DNA of 11,792 nt from Gemmatimonadota bacterium (GTDB lineage: Bacteria; Gemmatimonadota; Gemmatimonadetes; Longimicrobiales; Gaopeijiaceae), in NCBI GenBank assembly GCA_016209995.1, contig JACQVC010000155.1:1-11792 (forward strand), read 5' to 3'. Below are positions 1 through 7,043 of the stretch, piece by piece; position 1 is the stretch's first letter, and every line of letters begins with the position of its first letter. The position numbers and the translations under genes are program-made. Under the pieces are notes generated by a model. The model was not told where the DNA came from. It did not search any database and saw only the letters and a list, made by a program, of their open reading frames with translations.

Positions 1-1180
1 GTTTCAGTTCGCCGAGCATCACCTCGCGGCCGACCGGCAGGCCCTGCTGGTTGAACCACACGCGCTGGATGTGCTGCCCGGTGTTGTTGCGCATCGCGCC
101 GACAAAGGCGCTGCCCTTCCAGGCGGGAAACGCGTCGCCGTTGTAGAACGACAGGCCGGACACGGCGATGGCCGGCACCCAGAAGACGACGGGCTCCTCG
201 AGGCCAGGAGCGGTGAATCCTTCACCCACCACCGTGCCGTTGTAGTTCCGGCCCAGCGACACGCGCGGCCAGCCGTAGTTCTTGCCCGCCTGGATCAGAT
301 TGAGCTCGTCGCCGCCCTGCGGGCCCTGCTCGGTCGACCATAGCTCGTTGGTGGCCGGATCGAACGCCAGCCCGAGCTGGTTCCGGTGGCCCAGGGTGTA
401 GATCTCCGGCTTGTAGCCCGCCCGCCCCACGAACGGGTTGTCGGGCGGCACCGTGCCATCGTCGCGAATCCGCAGAATCTTCCCGATGTGCGAGGAGGGG
501 TCCTGTGCCTTCGGCCCGTAGTTGCGATCGCCCAGGGTGACGTAGAGCAAGCCGTCCCGGTCGAACGCCAGGCGCGAGCCGTAGCTGCCGCTGGCCGGAC
601 CCGCACTCTGATCGGTACCAGGGCCGCCGTGATAGGCGTCGGCCACCAGGATGTCCTGCACGTCGGCGAGCGTGGAGCCGCCGTCCCAGCGCGCGCGGAG
701 CACGGCAGTCGTGGCGTTCCCCTGGCCTTCACCCGGCTTCGAGTAGGTGAGGTAGATCAGGCGATTGTCGCCAAACTGCGGGTGGAGGGCGACATCGAGC
801 AGGCCGCCGAGCGACACCGCCAGCATCGGTGGCAGCGGACCGATCGGCGTCGGGTCGAGCACGCCGTTGCGAATGACCCGCAGGCGGCCGGGACGCTCGG
901 TGACGAGCATGCCTCCATCGGGAAGGAATGCGATGCCCCATGGGTGATCGAGCCCCTTGGTGACGACCGACACGTGGACGCGGCCACGGCCCACCGGAAG
1001 GTCCCAGGGACCGGCTCCCAGCGTGTCGGTGGGGGCCGGACCGCGCCCGCCGCGCCCCGTCTGTGGTGTCGCGCCCGCCGCCCCCTGTTGCGCGGCGCCA
1101 TGGGTCCCGCCCGCGAGCGCGACCAGCAGGACCAGGCCGATGAACCACGGCGCGGTCAGAAGATAGGAATGCTTATTCAA
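1..1180 (-). CDS. Secreted PQQ-dependent glucose/sorbosone (aldose sugar) dehydrogenase family protein, 3'-truncated by window edge
   Basis: Reading the minus strand from a TTG at 1180 gives 393 codons with no stop before the window edge, so the C-terminus is missing. The start is TTG because AGGAG lies 8 nt upstream, an in-frame TAA lies a little further up, and no ATG or GTG lies between; the nearby ATG (1190) is out of frame and stops at once. Residues 1-30 form a signal peptide (hydrophobic run near PWFIGLVLLVALAGG). The propeller starts near residue 70. Family hallmarks are HPWGIAFLPDGG (79-90), TERPGRL (94-100), LLDVALHP (127-134, with the His at the position of the catalytic base in soluble GDH), GHRNQLGLAFDP (264-275) and DELNLIQAGKNYGWP (291-305). 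GSDH enzymes oxidise aldoses in the periplasm with PQQ; the actual substrate is unknown here. The gene is divergent from the selenoprotein gene. Confidence 0.9.
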   Translation of the reverse strand, partial: MNKHSYLLTAPWFIGLVLLVALAGGTHGAAQQGAAGATPQTGRGGRGPAPTDTLGAGPWDLPVGRGRVHVSVVTKGLDHPWGIAFLPDGGMLVTERPGRLRVIRNGVLDPTPIGPLPPMLAVSLGGLLDVALHPQFGDNRLIYLTYSKPGEGQGNATTAVLRARWDGGSTLADVQDILVADAYHGGPGTDQSAGPASGSYGSRLAFDRDGLLYVTLGDRNYGPKAQDPSSHIGKILRIRDDGTVPPDNPFVGRAGYKPEIYTLGHRNQLGLAFDPATNELWSTEQGPQGGDELNLIQAGKNYGWPRVSLGRNYNGTVVGEGFTAPGLEEPVVFWVPAIAVSGLSFYNGDAFPAWKGSAFVGAMRNNTGQHIQRVWFNQQGLPVGREVMLGELK

Positions 1181-1227
1181 CGGCTCATCTCCTGCGATGC
1201 GTCCAGACGTCCTGCTGCACCGGCCTG

Positions 1228-1236
1228 ATTATCACA
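1228..1236 (-). promoter_or_regulatory. Candidate extended -10 promoter of the sugar dehydrogenase gene
   Basis: On the minus strand the sequence reads TGTGATAAT, that is TGn followed by GATAAT (5 of 6 matches to TATAAT). This would place a transcript start near 1220, about 40 nt before the TTG start. No good -35 hexamer is visible 16-18 bp upstream, which an extended -10 element can tolerate. Inference from motif only. Confidence 0.4.
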
Positions 1237-1344
1237 CACACGCGCCGAAGGAGACCGGCGTTAACTGCAGGCGCCGCCCCCCTCGGGCCGTGCGAGGTCA
1301 GGCCGCCAGCGGGCTTGCGGGCGGTCCGGGCCGGCCACCGGCAC

Positions 1345-1374
1345 TTGACAGGCCGCGGCCAGCGGCCTGATCAT
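1345..1374 (+). promoter_or_regulatory. Candidate promoter of the UGSC selenoprotein gene
   Basis: A perfect TTGACA (1345-1350) is followed after 18 bp by GATCAT (1369-1374), which matches TATAAT at four positions. Transcription would begin around 1381-1383 and give a leader of about 65 nt. The -10 is mediocre, so this remains a candidate. Confidence 0.4.
1349..1369. promoter_or_regulatory. Inverted repeat filling the promoter spacer (possible operator)
   Basis: CAGGCCGC (1349-1356), spacer GGCCA, GCGGCCTG (1362-1369) form a perfect 8-bp inverted repeat. It lies almost exactly between the proposed -35 and -10 elements, where a bound dimeric regulator would block RNA polymerase. GC-rich DNA yields such repeats by chance, so function is unproven. 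Confidence 0.35.
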
Positions 1375-1432
1375 CAGCGCTGTTCCCGGGGGGTGTGCGG
1401 CATCTGCGCTGTGCATCCGGTCGTGTCGTGGC

Positions 1433-1440
1433 AGGAGGTG
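1433..1440 (+). promoter_or_regulatory. Strong ribosome binding site fixing the selenoprotein start
   Basis: AGGAGGTG ends 5 nt before ATG 1446. It decides for this ATG over an in-frame ATG at 1395 that has no such site and would precede the signal peptide with 17 charged, unlikely residues. Confidence 0.85.
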
Positions 1441-1445
1441 TGCAA

Positions 1446-3200
1446 ATGTCGCTAAACAGGCTCGCAAGTGCAGTTCTCGCGTGGGCCGCGCAGGCTGGAC
1501 GCCTCAGTTATGTGGGCATCGCGCTTGTGGGGGCCAGCACGGCTGCGGCGGCTCAGGAGCCGTTGTACACGGTGTTGAATCCGACCGGCAATGCGCCGGC
1601 GATCGAGCGGAAGGCGATGGCCCCCCGTCCGGCCACCCTGGACGGCAAAACGGTCTATCTCGTGGACGTGACCTTCAATGGCGGCGATCTGTTCCTGCAG
1701 CAGATGCAGCAATGGATGGCCGCGAACATGCCCAAGGTGAACACGGTCTTCCGGGTGAAGCGGGGAGTCTACGCCGCCGACGACCCGCAGCTCTGGAAGG
1801 AGATCCAGGCCGTCAACGGCCTGATGATCATGGCCATTGGCCATTGAAGTACATGTGCGCCGGCGGTCGTCGGCCACGTGGCAGAAGTTGAGAGTAAGTA
1901 CGGAGTCCCGGCGGTAGGCATCATCGTCGATGCGCTCGCAGATCTCGTGCGCGACAAGGCCTTCGAGGACGGCATGCCGGCGCTGCGGCTCGCGTTCACC
2001 CCGACGCCTGTGGGCGGGAAGACGCCCGCGGAGCTCGCCGCATACGTCGCAGGTCACGACCCGGTCTCGAAAGAGCCGCTCATGCAGGAGATCATCGGCC
2101 ATCTGACGAGACCCCTGAATGACGAAGAGCGGAAGACCGGCCTTGTCGAGAGGCCCAAGAAACGGCTGATAGGACCGGACACGGCGGCCAACCTGCAACA
2201 GTACTTCGACGACCGCTTCTGGAGCGACCAGCTGCCCATCGTCATGCCCACCGAAGAACGGGTCGCTGCCATGCTCAAGCGGACCACGCACAAGCCTGAC
2301 AAGATCGTGGGCAGGATGAGGGTGACGGGGGAGCGGGAGGCGTGGGAGTACACCGTGGAGACGGTGGCCATCAACGCGGTCATGGCGGGCGCCAAACCGG
2401 AGTACTTCCCGGCCATTCTCGCGTTGGCCGCCTCGCAAACCAACGCGCGCTCGAGCTCGACATCGTCGATGGCGAGCATGGCGGTGTTCAACGGCCCCAT
2501 CGTGGATGAGCTCAGCTTGAACTCGGGGACCGGTGCGCTGGGGCTCTACAACAATGCCGGCGCGCTGATCGGACGGTCGTGGGGGCTCTTGTCCTCGAAT
2601 GCCACCGGCGGCTCCGTGCCGGGGCACACCTATATGGGCGTGCAAGGCAATCCGATGAGCAGCGTCCCGGCGGTCTTCGCCGAGAATGTCGCGGGTCTCC
2701 CGCCCGGCTGGAACCCCCTCCACGTGCAGAAGAACTTCAAGCCGAACGAAAACGTCGTCAGCACCTTCAGCGGTTGTCAGAGCCAGAACACGATGATGGT
2801 CCTCAGAGACGAGGACTGGGAGTGGGTACTCAAGCGATTCATCGGCGGTCTGGGGTCTCCCCAGCGAGGGTCGAAGCTGCTGTTGGTCGACCCTGCGGTG
2901 ACGCCACCGCTCCTCAGATTCGGATTCGACACGAAGGAAAAGCTCATCGCCTGGGTCGAAGAGAACGTCACGACGCCCAAGTTCCACTACTGGCTCGACC
3001 AGGAAGTCATCAATTACAAGCTCGGGCCTGCCCGCGCCGGCCGCGAGCCTTACGCGACCTGGCTGAACCTGCCCGATGATGCGCCGATCCCGTTCCTCGA
3101 GAACGTCGAAGTCGTCGTGGTCGGAGGAAGCGGCAATATCAGGTGGAGTGTGAACGAGTGCGGGTACAGCCGGAGCGTCAGAGTGGACGAGTGGCGGTAA
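1446..3200 (+). CDS. UGSC-family selenoprotein, exported, with in-frame TGA read as Sec134 (USTC redox motif)
   Basis: The reading frame has one interruption, TGA at codon 134, and otherwise runs 584 residues to TAA at 3198-3200. Residues 1-37 look like a signal peptide (YVGIALVGASTAAAAQ, cleavage near AAAAQ/E). Residues about 58-155 match the UGSC domain: DGKTVYLVD strand, a helix, VNGLMIMAIGH leading into U134-S-T-C137, then a helix and YGVPAVGIIVDAL. The family normally reads U-G-S-C or C-G-S-C at this point; here it is U-S-T-C, still a UxxC redox pair. The C-terminal part (about 300-584) carries AINAVMAGAKPEYFP (308-322), NGPI (349) and GWNPLHV (421-427), a region I recognise from long members of this family, function unknown. 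Other Cys are 444 and 572. Callers would split this into a 133-residue protein and one starting at GTG 1878, which has no ribosome site. The substrate is not known. Confidence 0.9.
1845..1847 (+). other. In-frame TGA recoded as selenocysteine (Sec134)
   Basis: The frame stays open on both sides of this single TGA (133 codons before, 450 after), and UGSC-domain sequence continues across it without a shift. It sits at the family's redox position, three residues before a Cys. A nonsense mutation would not be expected to hit precisely this codon and keep 450 downstream codons open and family-like. Confidence 0.9.
1852..1880 (+). promoter_or_regulatory. Bacterial SECIS element for Sec134
   Basis: CATGTG (1852-1857) pairs with CACGTG (1875-1880) with one G-U; C1858 is bulged; GCCGGC (1859-1864) pairs with GTCGGC (1869-1874) with one G-U. 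The apical loop is GGUC (1865-1868). The loop starts 17 nt after the TGA. Bacterial SECIS elements lie within the coding region just after UGA and have a G among the first two loop bases. The E. coli fdhF loop is AGGUCU at almost the same distance. The SelB-contacted bulged U of fdhF is replaced here by a bulged C, so SelB recognition may differ. Confidence 0.8.
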
Positions 3201-3209
3201 GCCAACAGG

Positions 3210-3240
3210 TCGCCGTCACCGCCCGGAGCGGTGGCGGCGA
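3210..3240. terminator. Hairpin between convergent genes (terminator-like, no U-tract)
   Basis: TCGCCGTCACCGC (3210-3222) pairs over 13 bp, with one G-U, with GCGGTGGCGGCGA (3228-3240) around loop CCGGA. It occupies the 48-bp gap between the stop of the selenoprotein gene and the stop of the PQQ dehydrogenase gene and could serve both strands. Neither side has a run of T, so it may act as a 3' stabiliser or a factor-assisted terminator. Confidence 0.6.
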
Positions 3241-3248
3241 CACGCTCT

Positions 3249-5117
3249 TCACCGGCCGCCCTCGGCCTCAGGGCGGAACATCAGCAGGACGTTTCCGGTG
3301 ATCGAGTTGAAGTGGTTGTAGCCGGAGTTGACGAACACCATGCCGTTGACGACAACGGGACCGTTGCCGTTCAACGCGCCGCCCTTGGCCGCCACGCCGT
3401 TCACCGTGACGTGCTCGCCGAGCGTGTCGAAATCCCAGATGACGACGCCGTTTTCGGCGGAGTAGGCGCGGATGTGGCCGTCCATGGCCCCGGAAAAGAC
3501 CACGCCGGGAATCGCGGTCGCCGCTCCCAACTGGGCCGGGCTGCACGCGTCGATCCCGGCACATGCCGCGGCGGGCTCGGCCCGCCACACCAGCGCTCCG
3601 TCAGTCACCCGTAGCGCCGCCAACCCGCCGCCTCCGTTCGGCTCCAGCATGGCGCGGCGAAAGCCGTCGGCGTCCTCGATGCGCGTAAAACCGCCGTCGG
3701 CGATCGGCGCGTAGACGTACTCGCCGTCGCTGGCGATGCCCCACTGCACCCCGCCGTGGGAGCTGCCCTGGGCGATGCGCGTTTGCCAGACGATTTCACC
3801 CTGCCGGTCTGGATCGAATCCGTAGACGATGCCCGATTTCTGGCCGGCGAGGAGGATGTCCCGGCCGCCGTCGCGCGAGACCAGAATGGCAGAGGCCGCG
3901 AAATCGTGGTCGGGGCCGCGGCCGCGTTCGTCCACGCAGGTCCCGCAGCCACTGAACACGTCGTCGGCCGTGATCTGGCGCGTCCAGACCACGGCGCCGG
4001 TCGTCATGTTCAGGGCGACGACGGCGTCGCTCATGGGGGTGGCTGGCGGCGAGTAGTTGTTGCCGGTCGTGACGTAGACCACGCCGCGCCGGGGGTCCAC
4101 CGTGGGGGCCGACCAGACGCCGGCGCCCGAAGGTCCCCAGATCGATCGACCGTCCTTGGCGGTGCCGATCCGGCGGGCTGTCTCAGCAATCAGGTACGAT
4201 TTCCAGATGACCGTCCCGTCCTCGACGCGGAGCGCGGCGACGCTGCCGCGGAACGTGCAGCACTGGTCGTAGTCGCGCTTCATCGAGAGCTGCTCTTCCA
4301 GGCTCGCCACCGGAACGAAGACGACCCCCTCGTAAGTGACAGGAGAGCCGGTGATCCGGGCCGTAGGATGGTCGTCGACTTCACGGCTCCAGAGAAGCTG
4401 TCCCGTCTTCGCGTCCAGGGCATAGAACCAGGCGGTCTGGTCGCCAAACAGAACCGCGTGCCCGGAGTCCCGGGCCGCAACGAGGATGGCGGTCCGAATG
4501 GGTGCGCGCGCTGCGAACGTCCACTGAATGCACCCGGTCTCGGCCTGGAGCGCATACACCACGCCTCCATCGCTGCCGACGAACACCTGGCCGTCAATCA
4601 CCGCCGGCTGCGAGTACGAAGCCAGATCGCGATCGAATCCGAACGCCCACTGAAGCTTGAGATCCCGGACCTGTTGGACCGACACGCCGGCGGCTTCCGC
4701 CGGTTGATAGCGCATGTTGCCGGCGGTCTGGCTCCAGCCGTTCCAGGCCGGCGCTGAAGCGGCATTCACCGCGACCGTGCGGTCGCCGCAGAACGCTTCC
4801 GGGGAAGGCCCCGATTCTGAATCCGGCGTGCCGAGGTAGTCCGAGACCGCTTCGCGCTCGGCTCGACCCAGGCCGGCGGCGAAGGGCGCCATGATGCCGG
4901 ACTCGAGGGCTCGAAGGATGCGCCGCGCCGGCATGTTCTCAAACAGCGCGCGCGCGTGGCAGAGCGTGCACTGTGCACGGTAGACTGCTTCACCGCTGCT
5001 GGCAGTCTCGGTGCCGCTTTGTTGCCCGGCTGCGGCCACATGCCCACCCGGCATCGACCAGCCGAACACCGCCAGCGCCGACAGCACCACGGCAGAGAAC
5101 ACGACTTCGCGAGGCAC
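3249..5117 (-). CDS. Periplasmic PQQ propeller dehydrogenase with N-terminal cytochrome c domain (polyvinyl-alcohol-dehydrogenase-like)
   Basis: The product is 622 residues with a signal peptide (about 1-31). A short cytochrome c domain follows: heme motif C50-T-L-C53-H54 and probable axial Met76 in GIMAPFAAGL. From about 125 onward there is an eight-bladed quinoprotein-type propeller with repeated blade ends such as VVYALQAETG, WFYALDAKTG, VVALNMTTG and IRAYSAENG. The vicinal CC at 286-287 (QCCTFRGSVAAL) and TTGNNYSPPATPMSDA (350-365) are typical of the polyvinyl-alcohol dehydrogenase (cytochrome) branch. Such enzymes oxidise alcohols with PQQ and pass electrons to the fused heme; the substrate here is not assignable. 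The start is GTG with no clear ribosome site, 10 bp after the preceding gene's stop, so translation probably depends on coupling. It is last in the cluster. Confidence 0.85.
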   Translation of the reverse strand: MPREVVFSAVVLSALAVFGWSMPGGHVAAAGQQSGTETASSGEAVYRAQCTLCHARALFENMPARRILRALESGIMAPFAAGLGRAEREAVSDYLGTPDSESGPSPEAFCGDRTVAVNAASAPAWNGWSQTAGNMRYQPAEAAGVSVQQVRDLKLQWAFGFDRDLASYSQPAVIDGQVFVGSDGGVVYALQAETGCIQWTFAARAPIRTAILVAARDSGHAVLFGDQTAWFYALDAKTGQLLWSREVDDHPTARITGSPVTYEGVVFVPVASLEEQLSMKRDYDQCCTFRGSVAALRVEDGTVIWKSYLIAETARRIGTAKDGRSIWGPSGAGVWSAPTVDPRRGVVYVTTGNNYSPPATPMSDAVVALNMTTGAVVWTRQITADDVFSGCGTCVDERGRGPDHDFAASAILVSRDGGRDILLAGQKSGIVYGFDPDRQGEIVWQTRIAQGSSHGGVQWGIASDGEYVYAPIADGGFTRIEDADGFRRAMLEPNGGGGLAALRVTDGALVWRAEPAAACAGIDACSPAQLGAATAIPGVVFSGAMDGHIRAYSAENGVVIWDFDTLGEHVTVNGVAAKGGALNGNGPVVVNGMVFVNSGYNHFNSITGNVLLMFRPEAEGGR

Positions 5118-5127
5118 TGGTGACGTG

Positions 5128-5700
5128 TTATCGACGGTTCCGGCTGCTCCCGGCCGCCAGCATTTTGGCTGTTGCGTCGGCCACCTGGCCGAACTCCTCG
5201 GGCGCTATGCCTGAGACGTTGGTGACGACATAACGATCGGTGGTCACCAGGAACGTGTTCTCAACCTCGGGATTCAACTTATACAGGCGCGCGGCGACGT
5301 CCTTCGGGCCCTTATTGAAGTATGTCAACGGAATTTCGAGCTTCGCCGACCGACTCAAATCCTCGAGCCACGCTTTTGTCTCTGCGCCGCCCACCATCAT
5401 GACGACGGCCTTGAAGTTGCGCGCCTTGTGGCTCAGATAGAGCTTGTTGAGCTGCACGATCAGGTCCGCAGTCTCTTTCGAAGTGTCGCGGAAGAACGCG
5501 AGGACATTGGGATCGGCCTGAAAGTCGCAGACGTAGCAGATGCGCTGGCCCTTGTACGGCCCGGTGACATCGAAGACAGGAATGGACTGCGTCGGCTCAC
5601 CGGCGGAAAGACCGGAGATGAGTTCGGCCGCTACGGCGCCGGCAGCAGGCAGAAAGAAGCCGAGGACGACAAGCCCGCCGATGACTCTAGCCCTGATCAC
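5128..5700 (-). CDS. Exported thioredoxin-fold protein with CYVC motif
   Basis: The product is 190 residues: signal peptide to about residue 25, then ELISGLSAGEPTQSIPVFDVTGP, C55-Y-V-C58, strand PNVLAFFRD (64-72), a helix, FKAVVMMVGG, and a strand-turn LEIPLT (121-126) that may hold the cis-Pro of the fold. It resembles small periplasmic thioredoxin-like proteins of Planctomycetes and Acidobacteria whose CxxC lies before, not after, the first core strand; the role of that Cys pair is unknown. The start is GTG 5700 with AGGAGG a few bases upstream, and it overlaps the rhodanese stop by 4 nt (GTGA), so the two are translationally coupled. No specific function can be given. Confidence 0.75.
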   Translation of the reverse strand: MIRARVIGGLVVLGFFLPAAGAVAAELISGLSAGEPTQSIPVFDVTGPYKGQRICYVCDFQADPNVLAFFRDTSKETADLIVQLNKLYLSHKARNFKAVVMMVGGAETKAWLEDLSRSAKLEIPLTYFNKGPKDVAARLYKLNPEVENTFLVTTDRYVVTNVSGIAPEEFGQVADATAKMLAAGSSRNRR

Positions 5701-6185
5701 AGCGCCTCCTTCTCTTCCTCATCCTTGCTCACGGTCCGGTATCCCAGGTCCAACCACTTGAACCATCCGCCCTGGAGGACCTTGACCTTCAGGTACCCCA
5801 TCTGACTGAGCTTCTTGGCGATGTCGACCGAGTCCTCATGATCGTTGCAGGCGCAGTAGATCACCAGGGTCTTGTCGCGAGGCAGGGGCACGGGCAGCGA
5901 AAGCTCGTGGACCCAGGGAAAGTTGACCGCACCGGGGATATGTTCGTCTTCCCAGATCAGCGGGGCCGCCGTATCGACGATCACGACGCTGTCGGATTTC
6001 TCAGTAATGAGCCTGAGCAATTCCTCCGGGGGCATGAAGTCCGGCACGTACTCGTAATTCTCGACGAATTCACCATCGACGAACGCGCCTTTGGGCTCCT
6101 GGCCGAATGCCGCTGCCGGCAGGAAACAGGAAATCGCCACTCCGACAGCCAGCCAGGCGCACACCGCTCCGCGGTTGTGTTTCAT
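5697..6185 (-). CDS. Exported single-domain rhodanese-like protein
   Basis: The product is 162 residues with signal peptide 1-29 (VGVAISCFLPAAAFGQ). The rhodanese domain spans about 50-152: VVIVDTAAPLIWEDEHIPGA (67-86), then the active-site strand LVIYC with Cys111 and loop CACNDHE (111-117), and GYLKVKVLQGGWFKWLDLGY near the end. Rhodaneses carry sulfur as a persulfide on this Cys; the CAC-x-x-x-E loop resembles those found in periplasmic rhodaneses. A highly charged tail (KDEEEKEAL) follows. ATG 6185 has GGAGGT 5 nt upstream. It is first of three tightly packed genes with the thioredoxin-fold and PQQ proteins. Confidence 0.85.
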   Translation of the reverse strand: MKHNRGAVCAWLAVGVAISCFLPAAAFGQEPKGAFVDGEFVENYEYVPDFMPPEELLRLITEKSDSVVIVDTAAPLIWEDEHIPGAVNFPWVHELSLPVPLPRDKTLVIYCACNDHEDSVDIAKKLSQMGYLKVKVLQGGWFKWLDLGYRTVSKDEEEKEAL

Positions 6186-6343
6186 GATGGACCTCCGCGC
6201 CTCGAGACGGCAGACTCTCGCCGGCCTTGTCCTTCGAGGCGAGGCTTCGTGGCACTAGGCTAGCATAGTCACCATTCAGGGACAATGACCCGCCGGCAAT
6301 GGCCGTCGGGAGGCGAGGGCGGCCCGTGCGAATGGGACGAGGG

Positions 6344-6370
6344 AGTCCGGCGTTCCTGGGCGTCCGGACT
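6344..6370 (-). terminator. Hairpin just after the cytochrome c stop
   Basis: AGTCCGG (6344-6350) and CCGGACT (6364-6370) form a 7-bp stem with a 13-nt loop. On the minus strand it begins within the TAG stop of the cytochrome gene. There is no T-run. It may reduce read-through into the rhodanese gene 183 bp further on. Confidence 0.4.
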
Positions 6371-6899
6371 AGTCGGGCAGGTCGCGGCAAATCTCCACGT
6401 CGGAGCCCCAGTATTCGATGCATTTGGTGCGATTCATGGGACCCTGGCCGATGACCTTGGCGAACAGGAAGTCCGCCAGCTGTTCGATCTCTCGCGGCTG
6501 CAGCGGCGCCGCCGGATCGGGCATTTGCGTGGGGAGCCGCCGCAGGTCGGCTTCCCGCATGCCGTAACAGCGGCCGTCGCTGTACGCCAGCCGATCGAAT
6601 GCCGGCATGGCCTTGCCGGGAATCCCGCACTTGATCGCCGTGACGAGTCGCGCTCGCGTGAGCTGGCTGGATCGCAGATCGGCGCCGTCGGGCATTTGGC
6701 TGTCCATCTTCCGGCCGTCAGCCGCCCAGCCGTGGCAGGCCTGGCAATCTCCCTTTTGCCGGTAGATCCGCATGCCTGCCGCGATGTCTTCCGGGCGTGG
6801 TGCCTGTGCCTCGAGCGGTGAGGTCGCCAGGAGCTGCGAGGCGGTGGCGACAGCGAGGCCGGTCCAACGCAACCATTGCCCGTTCGTGCGTAAGTTCAT
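6369..6899 (-). CDS. Periplasmic monoheme cytochrome c
   Basis: From ATG 6899 the product is 176 residues. A longer in-frame start at 6983 exists, but the inner ATG has GAGGGG just upstream and places the signal peptide (GLAVATASQLLATSPLEAQA) correctly. The heme site is C52-Q-A-C55-H56; GIPGKAMPAFDRLAY supplies the likely axial Met98. Four further Cys (91, 111, 160, 171) could form two disulfides; the last two are in a C-terminal extension CIEYWGSDVEIC (160-171). It is probably the soluble electron acceptor for the quinoprotein encoded downstream in the same direction, an inference from proximity and from the usual pairing of PQQ enzymes with cytochromes c. Confidence 0.85.
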   Translation of the reverse strand: MNLRTNGQWLRWTGLAVATASQLLATSPLEAQAPRPEDIAAGMRIYRQKGDCQACHGWAADGRKMDSQMPDGADLRSSQLTRARLVTAIKCGIPGKAMPAFDRLAYSDGRCYGMREADLRRLPTQMPDPAAPLQPREIEQLADFLFAKVIGQGPMNRTKCIEYWGSDVEICRDLPD

Positions 6900-7043
6900 T
6901 CGCCCCTCGAGCGGATCGGCGCTGTCGGCGTCCGACTGGTGTACCGGCCAGCATGGTATCAAATGGGCCGGCCAGCCGGGCATGGGCGGCGCGGTCGCTG
7001 GGGAGGGAATCCGGATTCAGGCGCTTCGGGGGGCTGGGGGAGG

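Noticed and set aside
386..1228. 280-residue open frame on the plus strand
   Set aside because: It is antisense to the sugar dehydrogenase, whose motifs run uninterrupted on the minus strand.
1395..1847. Pseudogene with a nonsense mutation
   Set aside because: The TGA is at the redox codon, a SECIS-like hairpin follows, and 450 downstream codons remain open and family-like. A second, independent case of the same kind lies at 11395.
1452..2987. 511-residue open frame on the minus strand
   Set aside because: It is antisense to the selenoprotein gene, Arg/His-rich, without a family motif, and has the look of a GC-rich shadow frame. The plus strand has a clear signal peptide, family motifs and ribosome site.
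1878..3200. Independent gene starting at GTG 1878
   Set aside because: There is no ribosome site; the GTG lies in the 3' arm of the SECIS hairpin; and the UGSC domain begins upstream in the same frame.
3756..4757. 333-residue open frame on the plus strand
   Set aside because: It is antisense to the PQQ-cytochrome dehydrogenase, with no recognisable domain.
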